Shown: positions 1 to 9,120, counted from the stretch's first letter. The stretch: DNA of 64,000 nt from Thermodesulfobacteriota bacterium (GCA_040754335.1 JBFMCV010000001.1:372001-436000), one strand, 5' to 3'. A program made the numbers and translations. The notes: a model not told the origin generated them from the sequence alone.

Positions 1-1427
1 TGCTTGTTCGGGAAGAGGAATTTCACCCTGCCTAGAGGGTTGGAAGGGCCCGGGTTCTGGCGGAGCCTGTAATTACCGGTAAGCACCTTTGACAGATATT
101 CCTCCTTGGCCGAGGCTATCACGGTCTCGTCCGCGCTTTCCGTCTCCTCCATTTCGAGTCCGACTGCCTGTATGTTCCTGTTGGCCATGTAATCGGGATC
201 CGACTTGATCATCGGGGCTATGTCGTCCCTGAAAATGCTGGGAGGAATGTTCCAGTAAGGGTTGAGGACGATATGGGTCATCTGCTCGCTGAAAATAGGC
301 GTGTTCCATTTGGGCTTGCCCACGACGATCCTCATATTTATAGAGTCCTTATTATTCTCTACCGCATAGAGGTGGTAGTTCGCGATGTTGACGAGGACGA
401 ATTTCTGCCCGAGGCTCTTGGGCAGAATGCGCCAGCGCTCGAGTGTCAGCTCGATCTGGTTCACTCGTTCGCTTGCCGGCACGTTCAGCGATTCGAGAGT
501 TGAATCTCCTACGACTCCGTCAACGTAGAGTCCGTTCGTCTCCTGATATTTCCTCACGGCCTCTTCGAGCGTCTGGTCGAAAACGTCGCTCCCGAGCGCC
601 TGTCCGTCGAGCTCCCCGGTAACAACTAGCCTCTCCTTAAGCGCTGTGACCCTCTCGCCCCTCGCTCCTTTTCTCAGCTTCTGTCCCCCGGGTACGGGTT
701 TCCATCCGCCCGCGGCTTCATATTCCCTGTATTCGACGAGCGCGGTCTTCAATCTGCCGTAGACCGGATAATCCGGAAGGAGACCGTTCAGCGTTTCGTC
801 GATCTTGTTTTCGTTCACCGCCGTGACGAGCAGCCCGTTCAGGTCGACGGGCTTTTCCCCGAAAACGAGCTCGAGGTTGATCTGCTCGGGGCTTATTTGC
901 CCGTATAGCAGGTCGCTCGCGTATTTAAGGAACGAGTTCGAGAGCAGTATGTCGAGCTCGGCGAGCAGTTCCGGAGTGGGCAGTTTGCCCGATCCGCTTA
1001 CAGCTTTTATTCTCGAAAGCGTATGATCGATCTGTTTGATGTTGTATTTATCGGGGTTGAGGCCTTCCCTGTAGCTGTCCTGGATCGCCTCCACCATATC
1101 GCTGCACTGGGGCTTGGGGCCGTCGTCTCCGACCCAGACCGGCTGATAGCTCAGGCTCCGGTATAAGGCGGGTAAGGAGCCGTAGAATTTCACGCTCTCG
1201 TTATCGATGACGATTGACTTGGGAGCCTCCGGATTATCCACCTTCTGCCTTATTATGCCGCTTGTAAGACTGAGCAGCGTTTCCGGGGACTGCGGGGACG
1301 AAACGCCTGTTTTGTCGGACGTCTTTTCCTGCGGCTGAATGCAGCCCGCCATTATCATGCCCGAAAGCGCGAGCGCAGCTATGACTGCCGCCAGTCTTTT
1401 TCTTCTGAATACAGTCATTTTATTCAT
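1..1427 (-). CDS. Murein L,D-transpeptidase, YcbB/LdtD type (lipoprotein, 3' part missing)
   Basis: The frame is open from an ATG at 1427 to the left edge, giving about 475 residues without a stop, so the C-terminus lies outside. The N-terminus (MNKMTVFRRKR, then a hydrophobic stretch and the lipobox IMAGC near residue 29) indicates an exported lipoprotein. A helical scaffold region follows. Residues about 252-318 look like a peptidoglycan-binding domain (LRKGARGERVTALKERL ... YVDGVVGDSTLESL). The YkuD transpeptidase domain begins near residue 335 (LVNIANYHLYAVE; NPYWNIPPSI). The stretch YRLRQNPGPSNPLGRVKF is characteristic of the YcbB family. The catalytic Cys motif should lie just past the window edge and cannot be checked. 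The family makes 3-3 crosslinks in peptidoglycan and acts in the periplasm. No neighbour suggests an operon partner inside the window. Confidence 0.88.
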   Translation of the reverse strand, partial: MNKMTVFRRKRLAAVIAALALSGMIMAGCIQPQEKTSDKTGVSSPQSPETLLSLTSGIIRQKVDNPEAPKSIVIDNESVKFYGSLPALYRSLSYQPVWVGDDGPKPQCSDMVEAIQDSYREGLNPDKYNIKQIDHTLSRIKAVSGSGKLPTPELLAELDILLSNSFLKYASDLLYGQISPEQINLELVFGEKPVDLNGLLVTAVNENKIDETLNGLLPDYPVYGRLKTALVEYREYEAAGGWKPVPGGQKLRKGARGERVTALKERLVVTGELDGQALGSDVFDQTLEEAVRKYQETNGLYVDGVVGDSTLESLNVPASERVNQIELTLERWRILPKSLGQKFVLVNIANYHLYAVENNKDSINMRIVVGKPKWNTPIFSEQMTHIVLNPYWNIPPSIFRDDIAPMIKSDPDYMANRNIQAVGLEMEETESADETVIASAKEEYLSKVLTGNYRLRQNPGPSNPLGRVKFLFPNK

Positions 1428-1611
1428 TGCCGATTATCAGATTTCAGCCGAATTGTCATTCAGCCCGCGTACATAACCCCGGTTTAATCAATAATCAAGA
1501 ATAGCTGAAATTTCCGTGCGTGTTAACGAAATTTCAGTCAATTCGGCATTTTTATTATAATGCCAAACTTATATATTGGCTATCCCGGATAGCACAAATT
1601 TCTGTCGGTTT

Positions 1612-3333
1612 TTACAATACCCTGGTATCCTGGGAAAGACATAATCCCCTGAAAAGATAGCGTTTTATTTTACGCGTAGTCGTTTTGGGGAACTCTTCGA
1701 GCCTCAACGCGAAATGTCTTATCTTCTTGTAGGGTTCAAGCTCCCTGTTGGTTTTCCTGATCTCTTCGCGGAGAAGCTCCCATATTTTCTCAGGTGTCGG
1801 ATGCTCTCCCATCTGCCCGAGCCTCTTCTCCGCTTCTTCCATCTGGGGGTAGATAAGGGCCTGTATATTCACGTCGTCCGGACTGAAGACAAGAGCTTCT
1901 TCTATCAAGGGGGATTTCGTCAGCTTCTCCTCGATTTCTTCGGGAAACACATTCTTTCCTCCCCTCGTCACTATTACGAATTTCTTCCTCCCCGTTATGT
2001 AGAGGTACCCGTCCTCGTCGAAATAACCCATGTCGCCCGTAAGCAGCCACCCGTCGGGAGTTATGGTCTCGTCCGTGGCCGATTTGTTTTTGTAATATCC
2101 GATCATGATGTTCGGCCCCCTGGCCGCTATCTCTCCGTTCCCTTCACTGTCAGTGTCCCTGATTTCGACGTCGCCGCTCGGTATCACCATCCCGATGCTT
2201 TCGGGCTTGGGGTTTGAAGGCGGGTTCACCGCGATGAGCGGAGACGCTTCCGAAAGTCCGTAGCCCTGAATTACCTCGAGCCCGTAACCGGAGAGCCCGG
2301 AAGATACCCACCCGGGCAATGCCGCGCCGCCCGACACGATGAGCCTTATATCGTCGAATCCCAGGCTCTGCCTGATCTTCCTTTTTATGAAGCTCCTGGG
2401 CAGGATGTTCGATACGAACGCTTTAACTCCCTTTTGACCCGACACCTCTTTGTGTATCCTGAGATAGAGCTTTTCCAGTATGAGCGGCGCGCTCAGCCAT
2501 ACGGTCGGCCTAGCGAGCTTCATGTCTTCCAGCAGCTCCCTCGGCTTGAGTCCCCTCCCGTAAAAGACGCTCATCCCGCTTCCGAAAGTAGCGATGAGCC
2601 CTCCCGTGCATTCGTACGAATGGTGTACGGGGAGGATGGAAAACGCCCTGTCCCGAGGGCCGTAGTTTATCGTCCTGTGCACGTCGTCGACGTTCGACAT
2701 TATGTTCCTGTGACTGAGCATTACGCCCTTCGGGTCTCCCGTCGTCCCTGAGGTGAAGAGTATCTCGAGGAGGCTCTCCGGGCCCACGTTCTCCATTGCC
2801 TGCCCCGATGCGTATCTTTCGCATATATCCTCTATATTATCCATAGGGATAATATGCCTCAAGTCCTTGAGTCCGGGCGCGATCGAGAGGATATCCGCGT
2901 AGTATGAGCCCGAGACGATTACCGCTTTCGCGGACGAGAAGGATAGTATGAATCTATGGCTGTCGAGCGGCGCGCGCGCGTCGAGCGGTATAGCGACTGC
3001 CCCTATCCAGGAGACGGCGAAGAGGGATATTCCCCACTCGGGCCTGTTCTCCCCGAGTATCGCCACGTGGTCCCCTTTTTCGATTCCGAGCTCTTTTAGG
3101 TGCCTCGCCAGTTTCTTCACCCGTTCGAGCACCCCGCCGTACGTGAGCTCGAACAGGGTATTCCCTCTCGGCGTGCGGTATGCGACGTTGTCCGGGTACT
3201 TGTCCGTGCTGAACTCGATCAGCTCCGGAAGCGTATTGATTCCGAGCGTGTCCCTGAACGTCGGTATCTTCCTTGACGGCTTCGTATATTTCTTCATCCG
3301 GGCCCGGGTTCCTGCATTTCCTGCATACATCAA
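1612..3333 (-). CDS. AMP-forming acyl-CoA synthetase (long-chain fatty acid-CoA ligase family)
   Basis: This is a 573-residue ANL-superfamily adenylating enzyme, expected to activate a carboxylic acid, probably a fatty acid, to its CoA thioester. The P-loop TSGTTGDPKG is at residues 194-203, the YGLSEASP motif at 358-365, the LTGDMGYFDEDGYLY core motif at about 431-445, and the hinge/A8 region TGRKKFVIVTRGGKN at about 447-461. A C-terminal Lys-rich motif (PKTTTRKIKRY) matches the catalytic-lysine region. The start is uncertain: the frame opens with a TTG at 3333 followed by ATG at 3330, and ATG 3297 (MKKYTKPS) is an alternative; none has a strong Shine-Dalgarno. A small membrane protein gene lies 49 nt upstream on the same strand. 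Substrate chain length cannot be read from the sequence. Confidence 0.88.
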   Translation of the reverse strand: MMYAGNAGTRARMKKYTKPSRKIPTFRDTLGINTLPELIEFSTDKYPDNVAYRTPRGNTLFELTYGGVLERVKKLARHLKELGIEKGDHVAILGENRPEWGISLFAVSWIGAVAIPLDARAPLDSHRFILSFSSAKAVIVSGSYYADILSIAPGLKDLRHIIPMDNIEDICERYASGQAMENVGPESLLEILFTSGTTGDPKGVMLSHRNIMSNVDDVHRTINYGPRDRAFSILPVHHSYECTGGLIATFGSGMSVFYGRGLKPRELLEDMKLARPTVWLSAPLILEKLYLRIHKEVSGQKGVKAFVSNILPRSFIKRKIRQSLGFDDIRLIVSGGAALPGWVSSGLSGYGLEVIQGYGLSEASPLIAVNPPSNPKPESIGMVIPSGDVEIRDTDSEGNGEIAARGPNIMIGYYKNKSATDETITPDGWLLTGDMGYFDEDGYLYITGRKKFVIVTRGGKNVFPEEIEEKLTKSPLIEEALVFSPDDVNIQALIYPQMEEAEKRLGQMGEHPTPEKIWELLREEIRKTNRELEPYKKIRHFALRLEEFPKTTTRKIKRYLFRGLCLSQDTRVL

Positions 3334-3382
3334 TTCTACTTCGAAAAGGGTGCTCCGTTCAATCGGCTATATCGGCCCGGGA

Positions 3383-3709
3383 TCACTTTTTGAATATGAA
3401 GTAAGCCCCCGCCGCGAGAAGTGCGAATCCGAGTAAATAGTTCCACTTCATCTGCTCCCCCAGGTAAAGCACGCCGAAAAATGAAAACACGGAGAGCGAA
3501 ATCACCTCCTGGATCGTTTTAAGCTCGACTGCCGTGAACTCCCCATAGCCCCACCTGTTGGCCGGGACCTGGAAGCAGTACTCGGCGAAGGCAATGAGCC
3601 AGCTTACGAGAATGACTTCCCAGAGGGGGAGGTACCGGAACTTGAGGTGGCCGTACCAGGCGAAGGTCATGAAGACGTTGGAAAAAATGAGAAGTACTAT
3701 CGTTACCAT
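3383..3709 (-). CDS. Small DMT-type membrane protein (DUF486-like)
   Basis: This 108-residue protein is almost entirely hydrophobic and has about four predicted membrane helices, starting MVTIVLLIFSNVFMTFAWYG and ending in GFALLAAGAYFIFKK. The pattern, including WLIAFAEYCFQVPANRWGY near residues 38-56, matches the DUF486 group of small drug/metabolite-transporter-like proteins found widely in bacteria. No substrate is known for this group. It lies 49 nt upstream of the acyl-CoA synthetase on the same strand and may be co-transcribed with it; a functional link is not evident. Confidence 0.75.
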   Translation of the reverse strand: MVTIVLLIFSNVFMTFAWYGHLKFRYLPLWEVILVSWLIAFAEYCFQVPANRWGYGEFTAVELKTIQEVISLSVFSFFGVLYLGEQMKWNYLLGFALLAAGAYFIFKK

Positions 3710-3947
3710 ATATAATGCGCTCCTTGAGTGTATAGTGTTTGGACACCGCCCGGGGTGATGAACGTAGAGAGACCGGGATTAAAATGGAGAGAATTATAAA
3801 AGCCCTGTAAATAAATTCCAATAAGTCGCCGCGACGGGGATAGGGGAGGGGGAGAGAGGGGCTATTCCGGAACCGGCACCGGACGGATCGGTCCGCGGTG
3901 ATTTTCTCCCGGTATGCCGGAATCATCGTAAAGCAATAAAAATCTGC

Positions 3948-3975
3948 TTGACTTTTCTAAGAAATAAACTATACC
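3948..3975 (+). promoter_or_regulatory. Candidate sigma-70-type promoter for the VWA gene
   Basis: A -35-like TTGACT (3948-3953) is separated by 16 nt from a -10-like TATACC (3970-3975). The predicted transcript start near 3982 leaves a leader of about 40 nt before the ATG at 4021. Only the match to consensus supports it. Confidence 0.45.
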
Positions 3976-4020
3976 TCGTGATATATGTGCATATGCCATT
4001 ATAAAAAGGGGGGTAAGGCT

Positions 4021-5475
4021 ATGAGGTATGTATTCTATATTTATGTCGGCAGAACGGTGCTTGGATTACTCCTGTTATTATTCTCGTTCGTGAGCTCCGA
4101 TCTTTCACTCGCCCAATCCGCGGGCGGCTCTTCCGGGGCCAATATCCTGTTTATACTGGACGCTTCGGGGAGCATGGCGGGGCAGATGGAAGGCAAGGCC
4201 AAAATGGACGTGGCCAAGAGCGTCATGGCCGACCTGATCGACGGCCTGCCCGACAACGTGAACGTGGGCCTCGAGGTCTACGGACACAGGAGCAAGGGCG
4301 ACTGCGACGATATAGAGACTATGGTCGAGGTCGGGGCGCTTAACAAACAGGCGCTCATCGACAGGATAAACTCCATACAGCCAAAGGGAAAGACGCCGAT
4401 CGCCAAATCACTCGCGATGGCCGGTGACAAGCTCGGAGCTTCCGAGGACCAGACCACCATTATACTGGTGAGCGACGGGGAAGAGACCTGCGAGGGGAAC
4501 GCCTGCACCTACGTGAAAGACCTCAGGGAAAAGGGCATCAACGTAAAGGTGCACGTCGTTGGATTCGATGTAGGGCAGAAGGAAAAGGAGCAGCTGAGCT
4601 GCATAGCCGAAGCGGGAGGAGGTAGGTACTACACGGCGAATAACGCTGATCAGCTGAAACAGGCGCTTACGGAAGTGAAAGAGGAAGTGGTCGCCGAGGC
4701 CGAGCCCGCTCCTCCCGCCGTCTCTAAGCTCAAGATACTTCCCAAGGGAGGAGACAGGCCCGAGACAGCGGTCCCTGTGGAGCCGGGTGATTACGAAATT
4801 GACCATGCGATAGCCAAAAACGCGAGGGAGTATTTCTCGGTCAAGCTCAGAGCCGGACAGACGCTCAGCGCCGGAGTAAGGACGCCCGACAGCGAAAATC
4901 CCTATGCCGGTGTCGGTATATATAACGACTCCGGGGCCCTCGTCGTTCACGAAAATATCATTGGAAGCGAAGGGGTGCTAAAAACCGTAAGCTGGATGAC
5001 GAATTCGGAGAAGGATGAATACACATACTATTTCAGCGCCGGGAACGAATATGATCCCACACCTGTTGGCACCTCGTACTATATAAAAGTCGAGGACAAT
5101 TTCGATATCGGAAGCACGACCGATGCCGGTGATATATTCGATAAGGCGATGGAAATGGAGCCGGGGAAATATGCTGGGTACCTGACCGGGGACTGGGGTT
5201 ACGACAAAAAGGATTACTACGCGCTGCCGATGAAATCGGAGCAGAAGCTCAGTATAAAAGTAACGCCCGCCACGGACACGGGGTTTAACCTGACTGTTCT
5301 CGATCAGGACCGTGTGATCGTGGCTCAGAAGTCGTCGGCGAACGCCGGGGCTATAACGAGGCTCTCCTGGACCGCAACCGAGGACCAGGAAGTCGTTTAT
5401 GTACTCGTCGAGCCCGCGAGCTTCCCGGGAAAATCTTCGGCCCTGAAATACGACATAAGCGTCACGCTCGAATGA
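4021..5475 (+). CDS. Exported von Willebrand factor A domain protein
   Basis: The ATG at 4021 is preferred over an in-frame ATG at 3985 because a purine-rich AAGGGGGG lies just upstream of it and the protein then begins with a clean signal peptide (MRYVFYIYVGRT..., cleavage near LAQSAG). The VWA domain starts at about residue 40 with ANILFILDASGSMAG. D47, S49 and S51 form the MIDAS metal-binding motif, and the later conserved VSDGEETC is also present. Residues about 240-484 hold two beta-rich modules with similar patterns (EPGDYEIDHA...REYFSVKLRAGQTLS and EPGKYAGYLTG...DYYALPMKSEQKLSI). They resemble pre-peptidase C-terminal-like domains. The protein is probably periplasmic or surface-exposed with a binding role. 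It stands alone, with its own promoter and terminator. The ligand is unknown. Confidence 0.85.
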   Translation: MRYVFYIYVGRTVLGLLLLLFSFVSSDLSLAQSAGGSSGANILFILDASGSMAGQMEGKAKMDVAKSVMADLIDGLPDNVNVGLEVYGHRSKGDCDDIETMVEVGALNKQALIDRINSIQPKGKTPIAKSLAMAGDKLGASEDQTTIILVSDGEETCEGNACTYVKDLREKGINVKVHVVGFDVGQKEKEQLSCIAEAGGGRYYTANNADQLKQALTEVKEEVVAEAEPAPPAVSKLKILPKGGDRPETAVPVEPGDYEIDHAIAKNAREYFSVKLRAGQTLSAGVRTPDSENPYAGVGIYNDSGALVVHENIIGSEGVLKTVSWMTNSEKDEYTYYFSAGNEYDPTPVGTSYYIKVEDNFDIGSTTDAGDIFDKAMEMEPGKYAGYLTGDWGYDKKDYYALPMKSEQKLSIKVTPATDTGFNLTVLDQDRVIVAQKSSANAGAITRLSWTATEDQEVVYVLVEPASFPGKSSALKYDISVTLE

Positions 5476-5511
5476 CGGATTGAGCCGGAGTTCTACTTTC
5501 GATAATCGGGG

Positions 5512-5555
5512 ACGGGACACCTGAGCATACAGCCGGGGTCCCGTTTCTTATTTTA
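5512..5555 (+). terminator. Rho-independent terminator after the VWA gene
   Basis: The arms ACGGGAC (5512-5518) and GTCCCGT (5538-5544) can pair. They are followed on the plus strand by the T-rich tract TTTCTTATTTT, 37 nt past the VWA stop codon. The T-tract overlaps the end of the convergent HAD gene. Confidence 0.6.
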
Positions 5556-6306
5556 AGGAGGGGAGTATAGCCGCGATGTCGGGGAATGACTGAATTATAA
5601 AGTCGGGCTCGGGGATTAAATCATCCTCGGCCTCCTTCTTGTTGTTGAGCCATACTGCGTCCATGCCGACTCCCTTCGCCCCGCATATGTCCGCCCTGAA
5701 ATTATCGCCGACGTAAAGCGTTTCCTCAGGCCTTACGTCCATGAGCTCCATCGCCGTCGTAAAGATAACGGGCTTGGGCTTCCTCCACCCTACTTCCTCC
5801 GATATTACTATCTTCTCGAAAAATCGCCCTATACGGAATTTCTCGATCAGCGAATACGCCGTCGGGGCGTAATCGAAGTTGGAAATGATGGCCATGCGGT
5901 AGCCTTTGCTCCTCACGCTCTCGAGAGCCCTCTCGTTCTCTTCGGGGAATTCGACCGCCTTAGCTAAACCTTCCATGTGGGCGGTCACCATGGCGTCCGC
6001 AGCGAAGTCGGCGTCCGGGTCGGCGGGGATGCCCATGTTTCTGAGCATCAGCTTGAACCTCACGCGGTTCGGATACTCTCTGTATTCCGCGCGCTTCATC
6101 TCCTGGAACCGGTGATAGCTGTCGACGAAATAAGGATAGAACTCCTCGAAGGTTATGCCGGGATAGTATGTGGCGAAGGCGGCATATACCTCGCGGCTTG
6201 TCGTCCTCGATCTCAAGCCCATAAGCTCTATCGAGGGCAGGTGCCTGAAATTGAAGTTGACTATCGTATCGAAGAGGTCGAATATGACTGTCGTGTAGTA
6301 TTTCAT
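5548..6306 (-). CDS. HAD-superfamily hydrolase
   Basis: This 252-residue haloacid-dehalogenase-like phosphatase has motif I as FDLFDT (D10 nucleophile), with Phe at the usual second-acid position as in haloacid-dehalogenase-type members. A helical cap follows. Motif II is around IISNFD, motif III Lys in WRKPKPVIF, and motif IV is GDNFRADICGAKGVGM. Such proteins usually dephosphorylate small metabolites or dehalogenate 2-haloacids; the substrate cannot be predicted. It is the last of three same-strand genes (PepT-like, CbiX-like, HAD), separated from CbiX by about 70 nt. Its stop codon lies within the T-tract of the opposing terminator. Confidence 0.82.
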   Translation of the reverse strand: MKYYTTVIFDLFDTIVNFNFRHLPSIELMGLRSRTTSREVYAAFATYYPGITFEEFYPYFVDSYHRFQEMKRAEYREYPNRVRFKLMLRNMGIPADPDADFAADAMVTAHMEGLAKAVEFPEENERALESVRSKGYRMAIISNFDYAPTAYSLIEKFRIGRFFEKIVISEEVGWRKPKPVIFTTAMELMDVRPEETLYVGDNFRADICGAKGVGMDAVWLNNKKEAEDDLIPEPDFIIQSFPDIAAILPSLK

Positions 6307-6375
6307 TTGCCGGTCTTGAGTTCGGGGTGTAAGCGTAGTTAAGCGTTCGGGTCCAGCGCCGGCGCCCGGTACGTA

Positions 6376-6756
6376 CTATATCATCTTATCTGCTGACGCC
6401 CGTTCTAGAATCACCTCTATAATTTTTTCGTGGACTCCGAGCGGTTCCGTTACGTTATAGCTCACGCCCTTATGCCTGCCCGCGGCTTCTGCCACCATTC
6501 TGGGTATGTCCTGTTTCGAGTGCTTTCCCGGGACGAGGAAATAGGGGTGTACCACGATGTGGCTCGCGCCTTCGGCGACGCACGCGTCAAAGGCCTCTCC
6601 GATCGTGGGCTCCGCCAACTCCATGTGGCAGTACTTTACGATGCCGAAGCCGCTTTTCCCGCTCGACCTGACAAGCTCGGCGACCCGAGCGAGCGTGTCG
6701 TTCGCTTCCTCGACCGAGCTTCCGTGATCCACGATGATAAGGGCTTTCTTCTTCAA
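6376..6756 (-). CDS. CbiX/SirB-type chelatase family protein
   Basis: This is a 126-residue single-domain protein of the sirohydrochlorin/cobalt chelatase (CbiX) family, which inserts Fe2+ or Co2+ into sirohydrochlorin. The N-terminal motif IIVDHGSS contains the metal-binding H11, and HIVVHPYFLVPGKHS supplies H70 and H79. The short length fits the CbiX-small type, which works as a homodimer. No other siroheme or cobalamin genes are in the window, so the metal and pathway are open. It lies 41 nt downstream of the M20 peptidase gene on the same strand. Confidence 0.8.
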   Translation of the reverse strand: MKKKALIIVDHGSSVEEANDTLARVAELVRSSGKSGFGIVKYCHMELAEPTIGEAFDACVAEGASHIVVHPYFLVPGKHSKQDIPRMVAEAAGRHKGVSYNVTEPLGVHEKIIEVILERASADKMI

Positions 6757-6797
6757 TGGCGTCGTTTCCGGTAAGCATGGTTGATTCGCGTTCGGTG

Positions 6798-7973
6798 TCA
6801 GCCCCGGCGCGTATCGATAGCGTTCAGTTTTAGCGACTCGAGGACGATCTCGGAGCAGCGGAAAAATTCATCTAGCACGAGATACTCGTTGACCGTGTGG
6901 AGATCGTACATCCCCGTTCCCAGGTTCACGCATTCTATCCCCATCTTGTTGAAGTAGTTCGCGTCGCACCCGCCTCCGCTCGTGTGGTGCTCGATCTTGT
7001 GTCCCAGGTTTGTGACGGCCGTCTCCACAAGGCGCGCCGGTACGGATCCAGGAGCGACGTCCATCCTGTCGTAGCTCCTCTCGATCTTTTCCTCGAGCGT
7101 CGCGACGCGCGTCGTACCCTCGACCGAGAGGTCGTCGTGAATCGTGACTTCATATTTGGAAACCGCGTCGTGGAAGCAGGCACGCATGTGATCGACCTGT
7201 GCTTTGAGCGCCTCCTCGCTGTGGCTCCTCGCTTCCCCCGTGACCTTGACCAGGTTGGGGATGATATTGGTCGCTCTGCCTCCCTGTATGATGCCGATAT
7301 TCGCGGTCGTGATCTCGTCGATCCTTCCGAGGTTCATCCGCGATATCGCTTCGCTTGCGATCTTTATGGCGCTGAGCCCGTTCTCGGGACAAACTCCGGC
7401 GTGTGCTTCGAGACCATGCACCGTGAACTCCATCTTCACGGCGGAAGGGCACCTGAGTACGAGCCTCGACGGGGTGCTGCTGTCGAGCACGATTCCGTAC
7501 CTGGAATCGAATTTGGAAATGTCTATGTATTTCGCTCCGAGGAGGCCTACCTCCTCGCATATGGTGAAAGCGACCTCGATGTCCCCGTGCGGTATGTCTC
7601 TTTCTTTCAGCGTCCTCAGCACTTCCACGATGACGGCTACTCCGCTTTTATCGTCGCTCCCCAGGATCGTCGTCCCGTCGCTCTTTATTATGCCGTTCTC
7701 GATCCTGGGCTTAATCCCTTCACCGGGTGCGACGGTGTCCATGTGCGCGGACAGAAAAAACGGCGGGACGCCGGATTTGTTGCCTTTGAGCTTAACGATC
7801 AGATTCCCGACGTTACCGTTTACCTTATCCCCAGCGTTGTCGTAGAAGCATTCCGCCCCGAGCTCCTTCATTTCCTTCTCAAGCCTCAGTGCGACTTCCC
7901 TTTCTTTTCTCGACGGGCTGTCTATTCTGATGATCTCCATTACGTGCTCGGTCATTCTTTCGGTATTGATCAT
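6798..7973 (-). CDS. M20 family metallopeptidase, peptidase T-like
   Basis: This zinc aminopeptidase/carboxypeptidase-family protein is expected to cleave small peptides in the cytoplasm. The metal-binding motifs are seen in order: SAHMDTVAPG (first His and Asp), TILGSDDKSGVA (bridging Asp), FTICEEVGLLGAK (catalytic Glu pair), LDSSTPS, and TSGGGCDANYFN near the C-terminus. A dimerisation domain lies between (HAGVCPENGLSAIKIA). The frame extends to an ATG at 7997, but the ATG at 7973 (MINTERM) is better because GGGGAG lies about 7 nt upstream. The annotated form is 391 residues, close to the usual PepT-like length. It heads a possible operon with CbiX and HAD genes. Confidence 0.87.
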   Translation of the reverse strand: MINTERMTEHVMEIIRIDSPSRKEREVALRLEKEMKELGAECFYDNAGDKVNGNVGNLIVKLKGNKSGVPPFFLSAHMDTVAPGEGIKPRIENGIIKSDGTTILGSDDKSGVAVIVEVLRTLKERDIPHGDIEVAFTICEEVGLLGAKYIDISKFDSRYGIVLDSSTPSRLVLRCPSAVKMEFTVHGLEAHAGVCPENGLSAIKIASEAISRMNLGRIDEITTANIGIIQGGRATNIIPNLVKVTGEARSHSEEALKAQVDHMRACFHDAVSKYEVTIHDDLSVEGTTRVATLEEKIERSYDRMDVAPGSVPARLVETAVTNLGHKIEHHTSGGGCDANYFNKMGIECVNLGTGMYDLHTVNEYLVLDEFFRCSEIVLESLKLNAIDTRRG

Positions 7974-8227
7974 AAAAGCTCCCCGCCTGGCATACAATCA
8001 ACAGGAAAATATATTTTATATTATTTGTTCGAAACCCGGACCCAATCATTATAACTCAAGCTGGCGGGATTAGGAATCGGGCCGGGTGCGGGCGCATAGA
8101 GCGTAAACGCTATGGGAACATCGGCCGTATCGGTCGGTAGAACTGTTTTAAGTTTATCTTTGTGGAAATATCGAGTTTTAATTAGCGGCTAAAATTCTCC
8201 CGGATAGCAAGTAATACGGTGGCTTTC

Positions 8228-8412
8228 GTTTTTCCCGACATTCACGGAATCGGCGGCGGGTGAGCACCCGCGGGCATACGGTTCTATTCACCGGCTCTGC
8301 TCAACCCTACCCGTTCGCCCTGAGCAGGAGCCTGTCCTGAGCTTGTCGGAGGGTCTAATGACTGAGCGTTCTCCTATATACACATATTCGTCGGCTCACA
8401 GGCCCGCATGCA
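8228..8412. repeat. Gene-free stretch with composite short repeats
   Basis: Three repeat modules found elsewhere in the window sit side by side here. One is a TTTTTCCCGACATTCAC-type segment (about 8229-8250, also near 58664). The next is the perfect palindrome GCGGGTG-ag-CACCCGC (8256-8271). After it comes a segment shared with 19769-19817 (CACCGGCTCTGCTCAACC), leading into a degenerate CCGTTCGCCCTGAGC module (8311-8354). The rest of 7974-8228 shows no gene or clear signal. Confidence 0.75.
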
Positions 8413-8670
8413 TCATCCGTTCATCAATTCCTCGATCCTGTCTATGAGTTTCCTGAGCTCCGTTCTATTCAGAGAATAGATGCGGTTTTGTTTTATTTTT
8501 TGCTCTTTGATCAATCCCGCTTCTTTCAGGATCTTCAGGTGGTTCGAGACAGTCGGCTGAGAAATGTTGAATTTGCTCGCTATTTCCCCGGCGCTTGCGT
8601 CGTTCTTCCCTAAAATTTTGAGAATCGTCCTTCTCCGTTCGTCGCTTATCGCTTTGAAAGCACAGCCCAT
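8413..8670 (-). CDS. ArsR-family winged-helix transcriptional regulator
   Basis: This is a small ArsR/SmtB repressor of about 85 residues. The recognition helix region is SQPTVSNHLKILKEAGLI, and the wing is KIKQNRIYSLN. The start at 8670 (MGCAFKAISDERRR) is chosen over the ATG at 8754 for three reasons: GGGGGA lies 7 nt upstream, the paralogue at 12124-12405 begins the same way (MGCPYKAIADDTRR), and the longer frame would run into a palindromic operator. No canonical metal-binding CxC motif is visible, so it may sense something other than a metal. The nearest upstream gene is a DoxX-family protein more than 400 nt away. Confidence 0.85.
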   Translation of the reverse strand: MGCAFKAISDERRRTILKILGKNDASAGEIASKFNISQPTVSNHLKILKEAGLIKEQKIKQNRIYSLNRTELRKLIDRIEELMNG

Positions 8671-8749
8671 CTCATCCCCCGTCGGGTTCGTAATTAGTAA
8701 ATTATGAAAATTCATTTTATATGATAAGGTTTGTAAAATCAACTGGGCA

Positions 8750-8777
8750 CACAATAAATTTTTTATAATTTATTGTG
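8750..8777. promoter_or_regulatory. Palindromic operator candidate upstream of arsR-like gene
   Basis: The arms CACAATAAATT (8750-8760) and AATTTATTGTG (8767-8777) are perfectly complementary over 11 bp around a 6-nt centre. The site is 80 nt upstream of the ArsR start codon on an A/T-rich background. ArsR proteins bind such dyads, often their own promoter, so autoregulation is the simplest reading. Confidence 0.55.
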
Positions 8778-9120
8778 ATGCGTTTTTTTGCGGGATATGG
8801 GGATCCTGTTGAAATTCGCGTTCTGATCTGCGGCAGGGGGGCTCGTTCAGCGACAATTATTTTGGGAATGAGCCTCTGATAACGAAATAAATATCGTTAC
8901 GTCTGATGCTTTTGGCGCGTGAATCGGTCGTCCCTGCATGATAAACGCCCTTGGAACCGGGCCTGCGCTCTTGCAGCGTTTGGATAAAACCAGCTGCCCG
9001 GGGTTTCTATGCTTGACAGGCGGGGAAGGTATGCCGATGCTTTCGGCCCGCCGGGCCTCGCATTCCCGAATCGGATGCCGATACGTCTCCCGCGTCCCGT
9101 CAACTCGCAGCTTCCGCTCC
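8778..9120. other. Intergenic stretch without a supported gene
   Basis: This stretch lies between the ArsR operator and the DoxX stop codon. Short open frames exist on both strands, but none has a ribosome-binding site, a recognisable domain or a coding-like composition. I see nothing else here. Confidence 0.5.

Noticed and set aside
6897-8054. Long open frame (385 codons) on the plus strand opposite the M20 peptidase
   Set aside because: It mirrors a well-supported gene with intact metal-binding motifs; its translation is rich in Arg, His, Val and Asp with no domain, as expected of an antisense frame in GC-rich DNA.
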